Source: Streptomyces halobius (GTDB lineage: Bacteria > Actinomycetota > Actinomycetes > Streptomycetales > Streptomycetaceae). Taken from it: DNA of 64,000 nucleotides. Positions within the stretch are counted from its first letter, which is position 1. Every line of letters begins with the position of its first letter. Shown here one piece after another: positions 52,570-61,915 of this stretch. Both the position numbers and the translations under genes were made by a program. The notes under the pieces were generated by a model. The model was not told where the DNA came from and made no database searches. It worked only from the letters and a program-made list of their open reading frames with translations. Where the stretch lies: contig NZ_CP086322.1 of the NCBI RefSeq assembly GCF_023277745.1, forward strand, positions 3,782,001 through 3,846,000, in the 5' to 3' direction.

Positions 52570-53505
52570 TCATCCCGCCTCCCCCGCGTCCGCCGCCCGC
52601 AGATGCACGATGTCGCCCGCCGCGATCGGCCGCTGGACGCCGCCGGCGGTCGCTACGACGAGCCGGCCGTCGCCGTCGATGGCCACCGCCTCGCCGACGA
52701 TCTCCGTATCGCCGGGGAGTTCGGCGCGTACGGAGCGGCCCAGGGTGGCGCAGCCCGTCGCGTATGCCTCCAGGAGGCCGCTCGCCGCGGGTTCGCCGTC
52801 GACCGCCTGCCACTCGCGGTACCAGTGTTCAAGGGAGCGGAGGACGGCCCGGAGCAGGATGTCGCGGTCGGTGCTGCGGGCGCCGGCCAGGGTGAGCGAC
52901 CCCGCGGTGGGCACCGGGAGTTCGTCCTCGCTGAGGGTGACGTTGAGGCCGATGCCGATGACCACGCCCTGGCCGGCCCGTTCGGCGAGGATGCCGCCGG
53001 CCTTGCGTTCCGCGCCGCCGACGATGACCAGCAGATCGTTGGGCCACTTGAGGGCGGTGTCGACGCCCGCTTCGCGGGAGAGCGCGGCGGCGGTGGCGAC
53101 TCCGGTGAGCAGCGGCAGCCAGCCCCAGCGCGCCATCGGGACGCGGGGGGTGAGGTAGACGGAGAAGAAGAGGCCGGAGCGGGGCGGCGCCGACCAGTGG
53201 CGGTCGAGGCGGCCGCGGCCCGCCGACTGCTCCTCGGCCACGAGGACGGCGCCCTCGGCGGCGGTCCCCTCGGCGGCCCGTTCCGCCAGGTCGGTGTTGG
53301 TGGAGCCGGTCGCGGCGACGACGTCGAGCGCCGACCAGAGCGATCCGGGGCGCAGCATCCCCCGGCGCAGGGAGTGCTCGTTCAGCGGCGGGCGGGCGAG
53401 GTCGGTCCAGCGCCCGGCGCGGGCGGATCCGGAGCCGGGGCGGCCCGCGGACCGGCCCTCCGCGTCCGCGCTTTTGTCCCGGTTTTTTGGTGGTTGAGGC
53501 GTCAT
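52570..53505 (-). CDS. birA: Biotin-[acetyl-CoA-carboxylase] ligase
   Basis: 311 residues; attaches biotin to the carboxyl-carrier Lys of acyl-CoA carboxylase, here the alpha subunit at 61.9 kb. AEEQSAGRGRLDRHW (biotinyl-AMP loop), LKWPNDLLV and the C-terminal SH3-like domain are present. There is no DNA-binding N-terminal domain, so it is a pure ligase; the first 30 residues are disordered. It is divergent from pccB, 130 bp away. Confidence 0.95.
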   Translation of the reverse strand: MTPQPPKNRDKSADAEGRSAGRPGSGSARAGRWTDLARPPLNEHSLRRGMLRPGSLWSALDVVAATGSTNTDLAERAAEGTAAEGAVLVAEEQSAGRGRLDRHWSAPPRSGLFFSVYLTPRVPMARWGWLPLLTGVATAAALSREAGVDTALKWPNDLLVIVGGAERKAGGILAERAGQGVVIGIGLNVTLSEDELPVPTAGSLTLAGARSTDRDILLRAVLRSLEHWYREWQAVDGEPAASGLLEAYATGCATLGRSVRAELPGDTEIVGEAVAIDGDGRLVVATAGGVQRPIAAGDIVHLRAADAGEAG

Positions 53506-53635
53506 GGGACCAGCCTAGATGTGGTCAACGACGCAGTGCCGCTGAGCAGTCCCGCCGATACGCTACGAAGCGGTAGCCAACCCGTACCACCCCCAGTACG
53601 AGCACCAGTCCAGGACGAGCAGGAGCCGCATCCCG

Positions 53636-55219
53636 ATGTCCGAGCCACATATCCACACCACCGCGGGCAAGCTTGCGGATCTGCAGCGACGGGTCGAGGA
53701 GGCCACCCACGCGGGCTCCTCCCGCGCGGTGGAAAAGCAGCACGCCAAGGGCAAGTTGACGGCGCGTGAGCGCATCGAGCTGCTGCTCGACGCGGGCTCC
53801 TTCGTCGAGCTGGACGAGTTCGCCCGGCACCGCTCGACCGACTTCGGCATGGAGCAGAACCGCCCGTACGGCGACGGTGTGGTCACCGGCTACGGCACCG
53901 TCGACGGCCGCCCGGTGGCGGTCTTCTCCCAGGACTTCACGGTCTTCGGCGGCGCGCTCGGCGGGGTCTTCGGCGAGAAGATCGTCAAGGTCATGGACTT
54001 CGCACTGAAGAACGGCTGTCCGGTCATCGGCATCAACGACTCCGGCGGCGCCCGCATCCAGGAGGGCGTGGTCTCGCTGGGCGCGTACGGCGAGATCTTC
54101 CGCCGCAACACCCATGCCTCCGGCGTGATCCCGCAGATCTCGCTGATCGTCGGCCCGTGCGCGGGCGGTGCGGTCTACTCCCCCGCCATCACCGACTTCA
54201 CGGTCATGGTCGACCAGACCTCGCACATGTTCATCACCGGGCCCGACGTCATCAAGACCGTCACCGGTGAGGACGTGGGCTTCGAGGAGCTGGGCGGCGC
54301 CCGTACGCACAACACCACGTCCGGTGTGGCGCACCACATGGCGGGTGACGAGAAGGACGCCATCGACTACGTCAAGGCGCTGCTGTCCTATCTGCCGTCC
54401 AACAATCTCTCCGATCCGCCGGCCTTCCCCGAGGAGGCCGATCTGGAGACCTCGGACTACGACCGTGAGCTGGACGCCCTGATCCCGGACTCCGCGAACC
54501 AGCCCTATGACATGCACACCGCGATCGAGCATGTGCTGGACGACGGGGAGTTCCTGGAGACCCAGGCGCTGTTCGCGCCGAACATCCTCACCGGCTTCGG
54601 ACGGGTCGAGGGCCACTCGGTGGGCATCATCGCCAACCAGCCGATGCAGTTCGCCGGGATCCTCGACATCAAGGCGTCCGAGAAGGCCGCGCGGTTCGTC
54701 CGCACCTGCGACGCGTACAACGTCCCCGTCGTGACGTTCGTGGACGTCCCGGGCTTCCTGCCGGGCACGGACCAGGAGTACGAGGGCATCATCCGGCGCG
54801 GCGCCAAGCTGATCTACGCCTATGCCGAGGCGACCGTCCCGCTGATCACCGTCATCACCCGCAAGGCGTTCGGCGGCGCGTACGACGTCATGGGCTCCAA
54901 GCACCTGGGCGCGGACCTCAACCTCGCCTGGCCGACCGCGCAGATCGCCGTCATGGGCGCGCAGGGCGCGGTCAACATCCTGCACCGCCGCACGCTCGCC
55001 GCGATCGAGGACCCGGCCGCGCAGGACGCCAGGCGGCAGGAGCTGATCCAGGAGTACGAGAACACCCTGCTCAACCCGTACGTCGCGGCCGAGCGCGGCT
55101 ATGTCGACGCGGTGATCATGCCGTCCGAGACCCGCCGCCATATCGTCCGCGGTCTGCGCACCCTGCGGAACAAGCGCGAGACGCTGCCCCCGAAGAAGCA
55201 CGGCAACATTCCGCTCTGA
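53636..55219 (+). CDS. pccB: Propionyl-CoA carboxylase beta subunit
   Basis: Carboxyltransferase, 527 residues, that moves CO2 from biotin to acyl-CoA, giving methylmalonyl- or malonyl-CoA. The acyl-CoA site is formed by [20 protein letters not shown] and [20 protein letters not shown]. The Asp in GGAYDVMGS corresponds to Asp422 of S. coelicolor PccB, which favours propionyl-CoA; acetyl-CoA enzymes have Ile there. It is followed by the epsilon subunit after 56 bp. Supplies extender units for polyketides. Confidence 0.94.
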   Translation: MSEPHIHTTAGKLADLQRRVEEATHAGSSRAVEKQHAKGKLTARERIELLLDAGSFVELDEFARHRSTDFGMEQNRPYGDGVVTGYGTVDGRPVAVFSQDFTVFGGALGGVFGEKIVKVMDFALKNGCPVIGINDSGGARIQEGVVSLGAYGEIFRRNTHASGVIPQISLIVGPCAGGAVYSPAITDFTVMVDQTSHMFITGPDVIKTVTGEDVGFEELGGARTHNTTSGVAHHMAGDEKDAIDYVKALLSYLPSNNLSDPPAFPEEADLETSDYDRELDALIPDSANQPYDMHTAIEHVLDDGEFLETQALFAPNILTGFGRVEGHSVGIIANQPMQFAGILDIKASEKAARFVRTCDAYNVPVVTFVDVPGFLPGTDQEYEGIIRRGAKLIYAYAEATVPLITVITRKAFGGAYDVMGSKHLGADLNLAWPTAQIAVMGAQGAVNILHRRTLAAIEDPAAQDARRQELIQEYENTLLNPYVAAERGYVDAVIMPSETRRHIVRGLRTLRNKRETLPPKKHGNIPL

Positions 55220-55275
55220 CCCGCCGTGTCCCAGCGGAATCCCCGCTGCACCCCCGCTCAGGAGGTCGTTCGCTC

Positions 55276-55485
55276 ATGATCAAGGTCGTACGGGGCAATC
55301 CGACCCCGGAGGAGCTGGCCGCCGCACTGGCGGTGGTACAGGCCCGCGCGGCCGCCGCCGCTGCGGTCGCGCCGGGCCAGGACGGGGACGGCACCGAGTG
55401 GTCGGACCCGGCCTCCACGATTGCGGCCCGCCGGGTGCCGCATCCGGGCCCGCGCGCCTGGCGCACCAGTTACTGGCCGCGCTGA
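55276..55485 (+). CDS. pccE: Acyl-CoA carboxylase epsilon subunit
   Basis: 69 residues. The small activating subunit of actinobacterial acyl-CoA carboxylases: KVVRGNPTPEELAAALAVV forms the helix that binds the beta subunit, and RAWRTSYWPR is the conserved end. ATG 55276 follows AGGAGG. Confidence 0.93.
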   Translation: MIKVVRGNPTPEELAAALAVVQARAAAAAAVAPGQDGDGTEWSDPASTIAARRVPHPGPRAWRTSYWPR

Positions 55486-55625
55486 CCCCGTCAGCCGGCC
55501 GCAGACCGGACCGGGCCGGTCGGGCCGACCGGGTCGATGTACGGTGCATGGACTAGTCACCCACGCCGCGGCGCCTGAGTACGCGTACTCAGGCGCCGCC
55601 GCCGTGACGGGCGCAGGATCGAAGG

Positions 55626-55751
55626 ATGCTGTGGTCCGATCCGCCCGATGAACCGCCCGAGGAGCTGCGCGAAGCGCAGGCCAAGCTCCGCCGGATGGGC
55701 ATCGTGCTGGCGACGGCAGCGATCCTGATGTTCCTGCTCCTGGTGAGATAG
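55626..55751 (+). CDS. 41-residue single-pass membrane protein
   Basis: Starts MLWSDPPDEPPEELREAQAK, then a transmembrane helix (MGIVLATAAILMFLLL) ending VR. The N-terminal half is an acidic, Pro-rich amphipathic segment. CAGGATCG lies 7 bp upstream of ATG 55626. Codon bias is good. It lies between pccE and the PBP gene. Function unknown. Confidence 0.7.
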   Translation: MLWSDPPDEPPEELREAQAKLRRMGIVLATAAILMFLLLVR

Positions 55752-55847
55752 CGCACCTGCCGCAACCGCGTCCGCCCGAATATCATCTTTCACTCTCGAA
55801 GAGCGCAATTCGGGCGCGGGCGCACGCCCGCGGGGAGTGGGAGTGCG

Positions 55848-57326
55848 ATGAACCGACCGCTGAGGCATATAGCCGTCTTCTGCGGGGTGCTGATCCTCGC
55901 CCTGCTGATCCGTGCGACCTGGGTCCAGTTCGTCATGGGCGAGGAGCTCTCCAACGACCCGAACAACCGCCGCGTCAAGATCGAGGCGTTCTCCTACCCG
56001 CGCGGCAACATCATCGTCGGCGGCAAGCCGATCACCGGTTCCGTGGCCACCTCCGGCGACTTCAAGTACAAGCGGACGTACAAGGACGGGCCGATGTACG
56101 CGCCGGTGACCGGCTTCGCCTCACAGGGCATCGGCACCTCGTTCCTGGAGAGCACCTACAACAAACTGCTCTCCGGCAAGGACGACCGGCTCGCCCTCAA
56201 CCGCGCCAAGGACATCCTGACCGGCGAGAAGCCGCGCGGCGGCGATGTGATCACCACCATCGACCCCCAAGCCCAGAAGGCCGCCTACAAGGGCCTGACC
56301 CGGCTCAACGCCAAGGGCGCGGTGGTCGCCCTCGACCCCCGCAACGGCAAGGTCCTCGCGCTGGCCTCCACCCCGTCGTACGACCCGTCCTCCTTCGCCG
56401 GCCAGCTCGACAGCGCCGAGTTCGGCAAGCTCGACAAGGACAAGAACAAGCCGCTGAGCAACCGGGCACTGCGCGAGACCTACCCGCCCGGATCCACCTT
56501 CAAGATCCTCACCGCGGCCGCGGCCCTGGAACACGGCGTGATCACCGACATCAACGCCAAGACGGACGCCCCCGCCCCGTACAAGCTGCCGCTGAGCTCC
56601 ACCATTGTCGGCAACGACGTGGCCGGCGCCCCCTGCGACAAGGCCTCGCTCAAGACCGGTATGCAGTGGTCCTGCAACAACGTCTTCCTCGACACCGCGC
56701 TCAAGGTCGGCAAGGACAAGATGCGGGAGACCGCCGAGAAGTTCGGCTTCAACTCCGACGTCTACGACAAGGACTTCGGCGATCTGTTGGCGAGCAAGAG
56801 CCTCTACCCCGAGAAGCTCGACAAGCCGCAGACCGCGCTGACCGGCATGGGCCAGGGCAGCCTGACCAGCACCCCGATGCAGATGGCGATGGTGACCGCG
56901 GCGCTCGCCAACAACGGCAAGCTGATGATGCCGCACATCGTCGACGAGCTGCGCGGCCCCGACCTGTCGACGGTCCAGAAGTTCGAGCCGAAGGAGAAGG
57001 CCCAGGCCGTCTCCGAGGACACCGCGAAGAAGGTGCAGGAGATGATGGAGTACACCGTCTCCGAGGGCACCGCCTCGAAGGCCGGGATCGACGGCGTCAC
57101 GGTCGGCGGCAAGACCGGCACCGCCCAGCACGGCGCCAACGTCAACGACGAGCGCCCCTACGCCTGGTTCGTCTCCTACGCCAAGCAGAGCGACGGCAGC
57201 TCCCCGGTCGCGGTCGCCGTCTTCGTCGACCCCAAGGACATGGACATCCCCCGCTCGGAGATCGCCGGCGGCAAGCTGGGCGGCCCGATCGCCAAGGCGG
57301 TCATGGAAGCGGTGCTGAACAAGTAG
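55848..57326 (+). CDS. Class B penicillin-binding protein (PbpA/PBP2-like transpeptidase)
   Basis: 492 residues: N-terminal membrane anchor (residues 7-27), a dimerisation/linker domain and the transpeptidase domain. Active-site motifs: PGSTFKIL (S-x2-K, Ser near 223), WSCNN (S-x-N) and GGKTGTAQ (K-T-G). The size and MNRPLRHIAVFCG start fit the PbpA group that pairs with RodA/FtsW-type polymerases. ATG 55848 follows GGAGTGGGAG. It is the only cell-wall gene between carboxylase genes and maf. Confidence 0.95.
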   Translation: MNRPLRHIAVFCGVLILALLIRATWVQFVMGEELSNDPNNRRVKIEAFSYPRGNIIVGGKPITGSVATSGDFKYKRTYKDGPMYAPVTGFASQGIGTSFLESTYNKLLSGKDDRLALNRAKDILTGEKPRGGDVITTIDPQAQKAAYKGLTRLNAKGAVVALDPRNGKVLALASTPSYDPSSFAGQLDSAEFGKLDKDKNKPLSNRALRETYPPGSTFKILTAAAALEHGVITDINAKTDAPAPYKLPLSSTIVGNDVAGAPCDKASLKTGMQWSCNNVFLDTALKVGKDKMRETAEKFGFNSDVYDKDFGDLLASKSLYPEKLDKPQTALTGMGQGSLTSTPMQMAMVTAALANNGKLMMPHIVDELRGPDLSTVQKFEPKEKAQAVSEDTAKKVQEMMEYTVSEGTASKAGIDGVTVGGKTGTAQHGANVNDERPYAWFVSYAKQSDGSSPVAVAVFVDPKDMDIPRSEIAGGKLGGPIAKAVMEAVLNK

Positions 57327-57395
57327 CCCGTACAAGTAACCCGTGCGCCACGGGCCGGGACAAGTGGCCCCTGCGCCACCTGCCGGGCACCTCCG

Positions 57396-57401
57396 TACGA
57401 T
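57396..57401 (+). promoter_or_regulatory. -10 box for a probably leaderless maf mRNA
   Basis: TACGAT ends 7 bp before ATG 57409, with no ribosome site in the gap. This supports starting maf at 57409 rather than at the ATG overlapping the box (57400). Confidence 0.45.
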
Positions 57402-57408
57402 GGCGGGC

Positions 57409-58020
57409 ATGACCGTAGAGCCCCGCCCCCGCCGCGTCGTCCTCGCCTCCCAGTCCCCGGCCCGTCTGGCCCTGCTGCGGCAGGCCGGGCTGGCGCCGGA
57501 GGTCGTCGTCAGCGGCGTCGACGAGGACGGCGTCACCGCCGGGACGCCGGACGAGCTGGCCCGCGTCCTGGCCGAGCACAAGGCGGCCGCGGTCGCCGCC
57601 CTCCCGGAGGTCCAGGACGCGCTCGTCGTCGGCTGCGATTCCGTACTGGACCTGGACGGCCGGCCGCTCGGCAAGCCCGCCGACGCCGAGGACGCCACCG
57701 CCCGCTGGAAGGCCATGCGCGGCCGCTCCGGCATCCTGCGGACCGGCCACTGCGTCATCGACACCCGCGACGGCCGGCAGGTCTCCGCCACCGCCGCCAC
57801 CACGGTCCGCTTCGGCGAGCCCACCGACGCCGAGATCGCCGCCTACGTCGAGAGCGGCGAGCCCCTCTTCGTCGCGGGCGCCTTCACCCTCGACGGCCGT
57901 TCCGCGCCCTTCATCGACGGCATCGACGGCGACCCCGGCAATGTCATCGGACTGTCCCTGCCGCTGCTCCGCCGGCTGCTCGCCGACCTGGATGTGGCGA
58001 TCACCGATCTGTGGCGGTGA
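57409..58020 (+). CDS. maf: Maf-family nucleoside triphosphate pyrophosphatase
   Basis: 203 residues; hydrolyses non-canonical or pyrimidine NTPs. [18 protein letters not shown] (signature), [18 protein letters not shown] and [19 protein letters not shown] are family blocks. Start 57409 is chosen from the -10 box spacing. Confidence 0.93.
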   Translation: MTVEPRPRRVVLASQSPARLALLRQAGLAPEVVVSGVDEDGVTAGTPDELARVLAEHKAAAVAALPEVQDALVVGCDSVLDLDGRPLGKPADAEDATARWKAMRGRSGILRTGHCVIDTRDGRQVSATAATTVRFGEPTDAEIAAYVESGEPLFVAGAFTLDGRSAPFIDGIDGDPGNVIGLSLPLLRRLLADLDVAITDLWR

Positions 58021-58023
58021 GCG

Positions 58024-58203
58024 TGGCAGGAGACCGCGCGCGACGACCTCGACGCCCAGCTCGACGCACTCCGCGCGCGGGGCGTGGAGATCACCCGCCC
58101 GGTCAGCGAGCAGCGCTGGGGCAAACTCACGGCGGTCCGGCTGCCCGGCGGCGCCGAACTGCCGCCGTACGAACCCCTCCGCCCGGTGGCCCACAGCCTG
58201 TGA
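58024..58203 (+). pseudogene. 3' fragment of a VOC (glyoxalase-like) protein
   Basis: 60 codons, no start, directly after the maf stop. DDLDAQLDALRARGVEIT, then KLTAVRLPGGAELPPYEPL and the end PVAHSL match the C-terminal strand-helix pattern of VOC dioxygenase/glyoxalase proteins. The N-terminal two thirds are missing. Confidence 0.65.
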
Positions 58204-58289
58204 CGCGGCCTGCCGCGAGAGGCTGTGACGAAGAACTCAACTGCCCTTCGCGCATTGCGCATTGCGCGTGACGAGACACCGGGCGCCCC

Positions 58290-58295
58290 TAGGGT
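58290..58295 (+). promoter_or_regulatory. -10 box for a probably leaderless MOSC gene
   Basis: TAGGGT ends 6 bp before ATG 58302; no ribosome site is present. Confidence 0.45.
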
Positions 58296-58301
58296 GACCA
58301 C

Positions 58302-59141
58302 ATGCCTACCGTCGCCGAATTGATCACCTATCCCGTCAAAGGGTGCGCCGGGGTCCCGTTGGCGGAGGCCGGACTCACTCCGGCCGGTCTCCCGCACGAC
58401 CGCAGCTTCATGGTGGTCGACGGCCGCGGCGTCTACCGCACCCAGCGCAAGGATCCGCTGCTGGCGCTGATCCGGCCCGAGGTCGGCTCGGACGGCACCC
58501 GACTCACCCTGCGCGCGCCGGGAGCCGACCCCGTACACGTCGAGGTGGACACCACGTCCCCCAGGGTGGACGTCGACCTGTTCGGCAAACCGTTCCGCGG
58601 TATCGACCAGGGCGGGGCGGCGGCCGGCTGGCTGTCCGAGGTGCTCGGCACCGACTGCCGGCTGGTGCGGGTACCGCCCGAGCACGACCGGGTGGCCGAC
58701 GGCCTCGTCCCCGGCACCTCCGGCTACGCCGACAGCAGCCCGCTGCACATCCTCTCCCTGGCCACCCTCGACGAGCTCAACGCCCGCTTCGCCGCCGGGG
58801 GAAAGCCACCGCTGCCGATGACCCGGTTCCGGCCGAACATCGTGCTGGACGGATGGGACGAGCCGCACCTGGAGGACCGGGTGCGCCGGGCCGAGGCGGG
58901 CGGCGCCGAGCTGGGGTTCGCCAAGCTCGCCGTCCGCTGCGCCGTCACCATGGTCGATCAGGAGAGCGGCACCAAGGCCGGCCCGGAGCCGCTGCGGATC
59001 TTCGCCACGTACCGGCGGGTGCCGGAAGGGGGCGTGGCGTTCGGCTCGAAGTTCTCGGTCGTACGGACCGGGAAGCTGGCGGTGGGTGAGGAGTTCAGGG
59101 TCACGGAGTGGGCGGAGGAAGCGGCGGACGCAGGGGCCTGA
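58302..59141 (+). CDS. MOSC-domain protein (mARC-like molybdenum enzyme)
   Basis: 279 residues with an N-terminal MOSC-associated beta-barrel (VAELITYPVKGCAGVPL) and a C-terminal MOSC domain (RFRPNIVLDGWDEPHLED; LAVRCAVTMVDQESG). The Cys in VRCAVT is the expected molybdenum ligand. Related enzymes reduce N-hydroxylated compounds. The electron-donor domain is absent, so it needs a partner. Confidence 0.9.
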   Translation: MPTVAELITYPVKGCAGVPLAEAGLTPAGLPHDRSFMVVDGRGVYRTQRKDPLLALIRPEVGSDGTRLTLRAPGADPVHVEVDTTSPRVDVDLFGKPFRGIDQGGAAAGWLSEVLGTDCRLVRVPPEHDRVADGLVPGTSGYADSSPLHILSLATLDELNARFAAGGKPPLPMTRFRPNIVLDGWDEPHLEDRVRRAEAGGAELGFAKLAVRCAVTMVDQESGTKAGPEPLRIFATYRRVPEGGVAFGSKFSVVRTGKLAVGEEFRVTEWAEEAADAGA

Positions 59142-59355
59142 GGGCCGTCCCGGCGGAGTTCCGGTGGGTCTTCCCGTCGAGTTCCGGTGGATTTTCCGGG
59201 AGGGCTGGAATTCGCCCCGGCGCGTACCGGATCGGCGGCGTTCGGCGCGCATCGTTGGGAAACCGATGAACCCGACGAACAGCCGACCGCGCATCAGCCC
59301 ACGGCTGACCACTGTCGGCTGACGAGAACACCGTTCACCGCGAGGAGCGCCCACC

Positions 59356-59925
59356 ATGCCCAAGATCCTGATCATCGCCGGCGACGCCACCGAGGACCTG
59401 GAGTTCTTCTACTCCTACCAGCGGATGCTGGAAGAGGGCTACGAGACCCATGTCGCGGCCCCGTCCCGCAAGAAGCTGCGGTTCGTCACCCACGACTTCG
59501 TCGACGGCTATGACACCTACACCGAGCGCGAGGGCCACTCCTGGCCGGCCGATCTCGCACTGTCCGACGTCGAACCGGCCGAGTACGCCGCGCTGGTGCT
59601 CCCCGGCGGCCGGGCGCCCGAGTATCTGCGGAACGACATCGACTTCCGCCGTGTCGCGACACACTTCTTCGACGCCGACAAGCCCGTGGCGCACATCTGC
59701 CACGCGGCCCTCGCGCTCGCCCCGCTCGGCGTGCTCAAGGGCCGCCGCACCGCCGCCTACAACGCCTGTGAACCGGACGTGGAGATGGCCGGCGGCATCT
59801 TCGTCGACGGCTCGGCGGTCGTCGACGGCAAGGTCGTCTCGGCCCGCGCCTGGAACGACCAGCCGGACTGGATGCGCGCGTTCCTGCGCGTACTGCGCGC
59901 GGAGGCGCCGGTCCAGGGGCAGTGA
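59356..59925 (+). CDS. DJ-1/PfpI family protein
   Basis: 189 residues with the class I glutamine-amidotransferase-like fold. The nucleophile Cys is in AHICHAALAL; Glu in GDATEDLEF and ALVLPGGRAPEYLRND are conserved. Members act as glyoxalases, deglycase candidates or chaperones; this one cannot be assigned further. Direct repeats with core GAGTTCCGGTGG (59157 and 59180) precede it. Confidence 0.9.
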   Translation: MPKILIIAGDATEDLEFFYSYQRMLEEGYETHVAAPSRKKLRFVTHDFVDGYDTYTEREGHSWPADLALSDVEPAEYAALVLPGGRAPEYLRNDIDFRRVATHFFDADKPVAHICHAALALAPLGVLKGRRTAAYNACEPDVEMAGGIFVDGSAVVDGKVVSARAWNDQPDWMRAFLRVLRAEAPVQGQ

Positions 59926-60096
59926 CTCGTATTCCCGGGGACCTCGGGATTCGCCGGGGTTCCGGGATCCACGAGGACCTCGGGATTCCCGGGGCCCCGG
60001 GCCGCGAGGGATGTGTGACGCTGGTAAGCCGGTGCCGCCGACGGCAGGTCGGGGGCACCGCTGCCCGCCCCCCGTCCGCACACCCAGGGAGCCGAC

Positions 60097-60828
60097 ATGC
60101 CGCAGTCCGTCGACCGGGCGCTCGATCTGCTCGACGCGGTCGCCGAGGCACCGGGCCCGGTGACCGCCAAAGCGCTCGCCCGGCGCCTGGACTGCGGCCT
60201 GTCCACCGTCTACGCCCTGCTCGGCGCGCTCACCGACCGCGGCCATCTGACCCGCACCCCCGACGGCTACACCCTCGGCTACCGCCTGCCGTCGCTGCAC
60301 CGCGCCTTCCAGCGGCAGCTGCGGATCGACGGGCGGGTGCACGAGGCGCTGCTGCGGCTGCGCGGGGTGTCCGGCGCGGACGTCTTCTTCAGCACCTACC
60401 GGGACGGCGAGATCGCGGTCCTGGACGGCGCGACGGCGGCCGCCGGGTCGGTCTTCTCCGTCGGACGGGACAGCGCCGCACACGCCACCGCGCACGGCAA
60501 GGCACTGCTGGCATCGCTGCCGGGCGCGGCCCGCCGCCGGTATCTGGCCACGACGGGCATGGCCCCGCGCACCGCCCGCACCATCACCTCACCGGAGCGG
60601 CTGGAGCGGGAACTGCGCCGGGTGCGGCGGGACGGTGTCGCCGTGGAGGAGGGCGAGGCGGCGTCGGGGATGGCGTGCGTCGCGGTGCCGGTGCGGATGC
60701 CGGTGCGCGCGGGCGGCCCGGCCCCCGCCCTGACCGCCGTATCGGCTGCCCTCCCTCTGGCGGAATTCGCCCGGCTGCGCGGCCCGCTGACGGAGGCGCT
60801 GCGGCGGGAGGCGGCGGCGCTGAGGTGA
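60097..60828 (+). CDS. IclR-family transcriptional regulator
   Basis: 243 residues. Helix-turn-helix ALARRLDCGLSTVYALLGAL (about residues 25-44) and an IclR ligand domain (SAAHATAHGKALLASLP is the family signature). Start ATG 60097. It ends 22 bp from the convergent membrane-protein gene. Target unknown; near-repeats of GACCTCGGGATTC precede it (59940 and 59977). Confidence 0.9.
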   Translation: MPQSVDRALDLLDAVAEAPGPVTAKALARRLDCGLSTVYALLGALTDRGHLTRTPDGYTLGYRLPSLHRAFQRQLRIDGRVHEALLRLRGVSGADVFFSTYRDGEIAVLDGATAAAGSVFSVGRDSAAHATAHGKALLASLPGAARRRYLATTGMAPRTARTITSPERLERELRRVRRDGVAVEEGEAASGMACVAVPVRMPVRAGGPAPALTAVSAALPLAEFARLRGPLTEALRREAAALR

Positions 60829-60850
60829 GGGCGCAGCAGCCGGACGGAGA

Positions 60851-61348
60851 TCAAGCGGAGCCGGCCGCCGCCGGAGGCGCGCCGTTCGGGGTGCCCCCCG
60901 GACCGTCACCCGCGGCGGCGCCCTCGCCCTCCGTGCCGCGTCCCGGCGCGTCGTACGCCATCAGCGTCAGCACGATCAGCCCGAGCACGACCATCATCGC
61001 GAGGAACGCGCCCCAGCCGACCAGACCGACGGAGAGCGCGCCGAGCACTCCCTGCACCACCGCACAGCTGATCAGGACGATACGGGCGAAGCCACCCGGG
61101 GCGCGGTCGCGCAGCGCGCCGCGCAGCACGATCAGGGCGCAGAAGAGCAGGTAGAGGCCGAAGAGGACGCCGGCGACCAGAGCTCCGGTGGACATCGCGC
61201 CGGGTTGCAGCCCGGCCATGGACATCTGCTGTTCGTCCACGGCGATGCTCAGGATCCAGTTGAGCAGGACGATCCCCACCGCCTCCAGGACCAGCACCAC
61301 CGCCGCCACCAAGGCCACCGGTCTGCGCGCCGCGTTCACCCCGCCCAC
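60851..61348 (-). CDS. Four-helix membrane protein of unknown function
   Basis: 165 residues with four transmembrane segments (VALVAAVVLVLEAVGIVLL; LVAGVLFGLYLLFCALIVL; IVLISCAVVQGVLGALSVGL; FLAMMVVLGLIVLTLM) and a Gly/Pro/Ala-rich cytosolic tail. Start GTG 61348. Resembles small actinobacterial conserved membrane proteins. Function unknown. Confidence 0.8.
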   Translation of the reverse strand: MGGVNAARRPVALVAAVVLVLEAVGIVLLNWILSIAVDEQQMSMAGLQPGAMSTGALVAGVLFGLYLLFCALIVLRGALRDRAPGGFARIVLISCAVVQGVLGALSVGLVGWGAFLAMMVVLGLIVLTLMAYDAPGRGTEGEGAAAGDGPGGTPNGAPPAAAGSA

Positions 61349-61915
61349 CCACTTCCGTCATTCCGTCATGCCGAGGACCGTGCGCCCCAGGGTGGACGCC
61401 GGCCACCACCGATGCCGCCGTCGGCATCGCCGTTACCACGAGTACGAAGACATCGCGCACGCTACTCATCAGTAATGGGCCGGGCAAGGGTCGTGCACCA
61501 CCGAGTACGTCCGGGCACACGCGACCCCACACCGGGAGCCATACCGACCCCGCACCGCGAGCCGCGCCGAGGCCATCACCGCGCGCCACGCCGGGGCCCC
61601 ATCCCGGGACACACCGGCACACACCCGGGACACCCGCACGCAAAGTTTCCTTCGCCCATTCGTAGGGACTCCACAAAGAATTGACGATCCGCTGGACGTC
61701 ATTCGTCCGAGACCTAGACCACACCAGGGCTTCGAGCGGAGCACGGGAATCCGGGCCTACCCTGGGATATCAGGGGACTTTGGTCGCTCACCGGCACCTC
61801 CCGCACACTCCGTGTGGGCAAGGTCACGCCCAGGAATGGGTCGGCACGCGGTGTCGTCAGTCCCTAAACTCACGTCGTTGATCTGTTGCGGCGAAGCGCC
61901 AAGGAAGGACCCATC
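61349..61915. other. 567-bp gap before the carboxylase alpha gene
   Basis: No gene supported on either strand. It must hold the divergent promoters. TTGACG at 61681-61686 is a -35 candidate and TAAACT at 61865-61870 a -10 candidate for the carboxylase gene. CCCTG-GGATAT-CAGGG (61760-61775) is a small dyad. Confidence 0.5.

Noticed and set aside
52399..52570. Short plus-strand gene starting MSALTTEEVLTF
   Set aside because: The first 15 residues look plausible, but the frame then runs as Arg/Pro-rich sequence across birA on the opposite strand; there is no supporting stop or domain.
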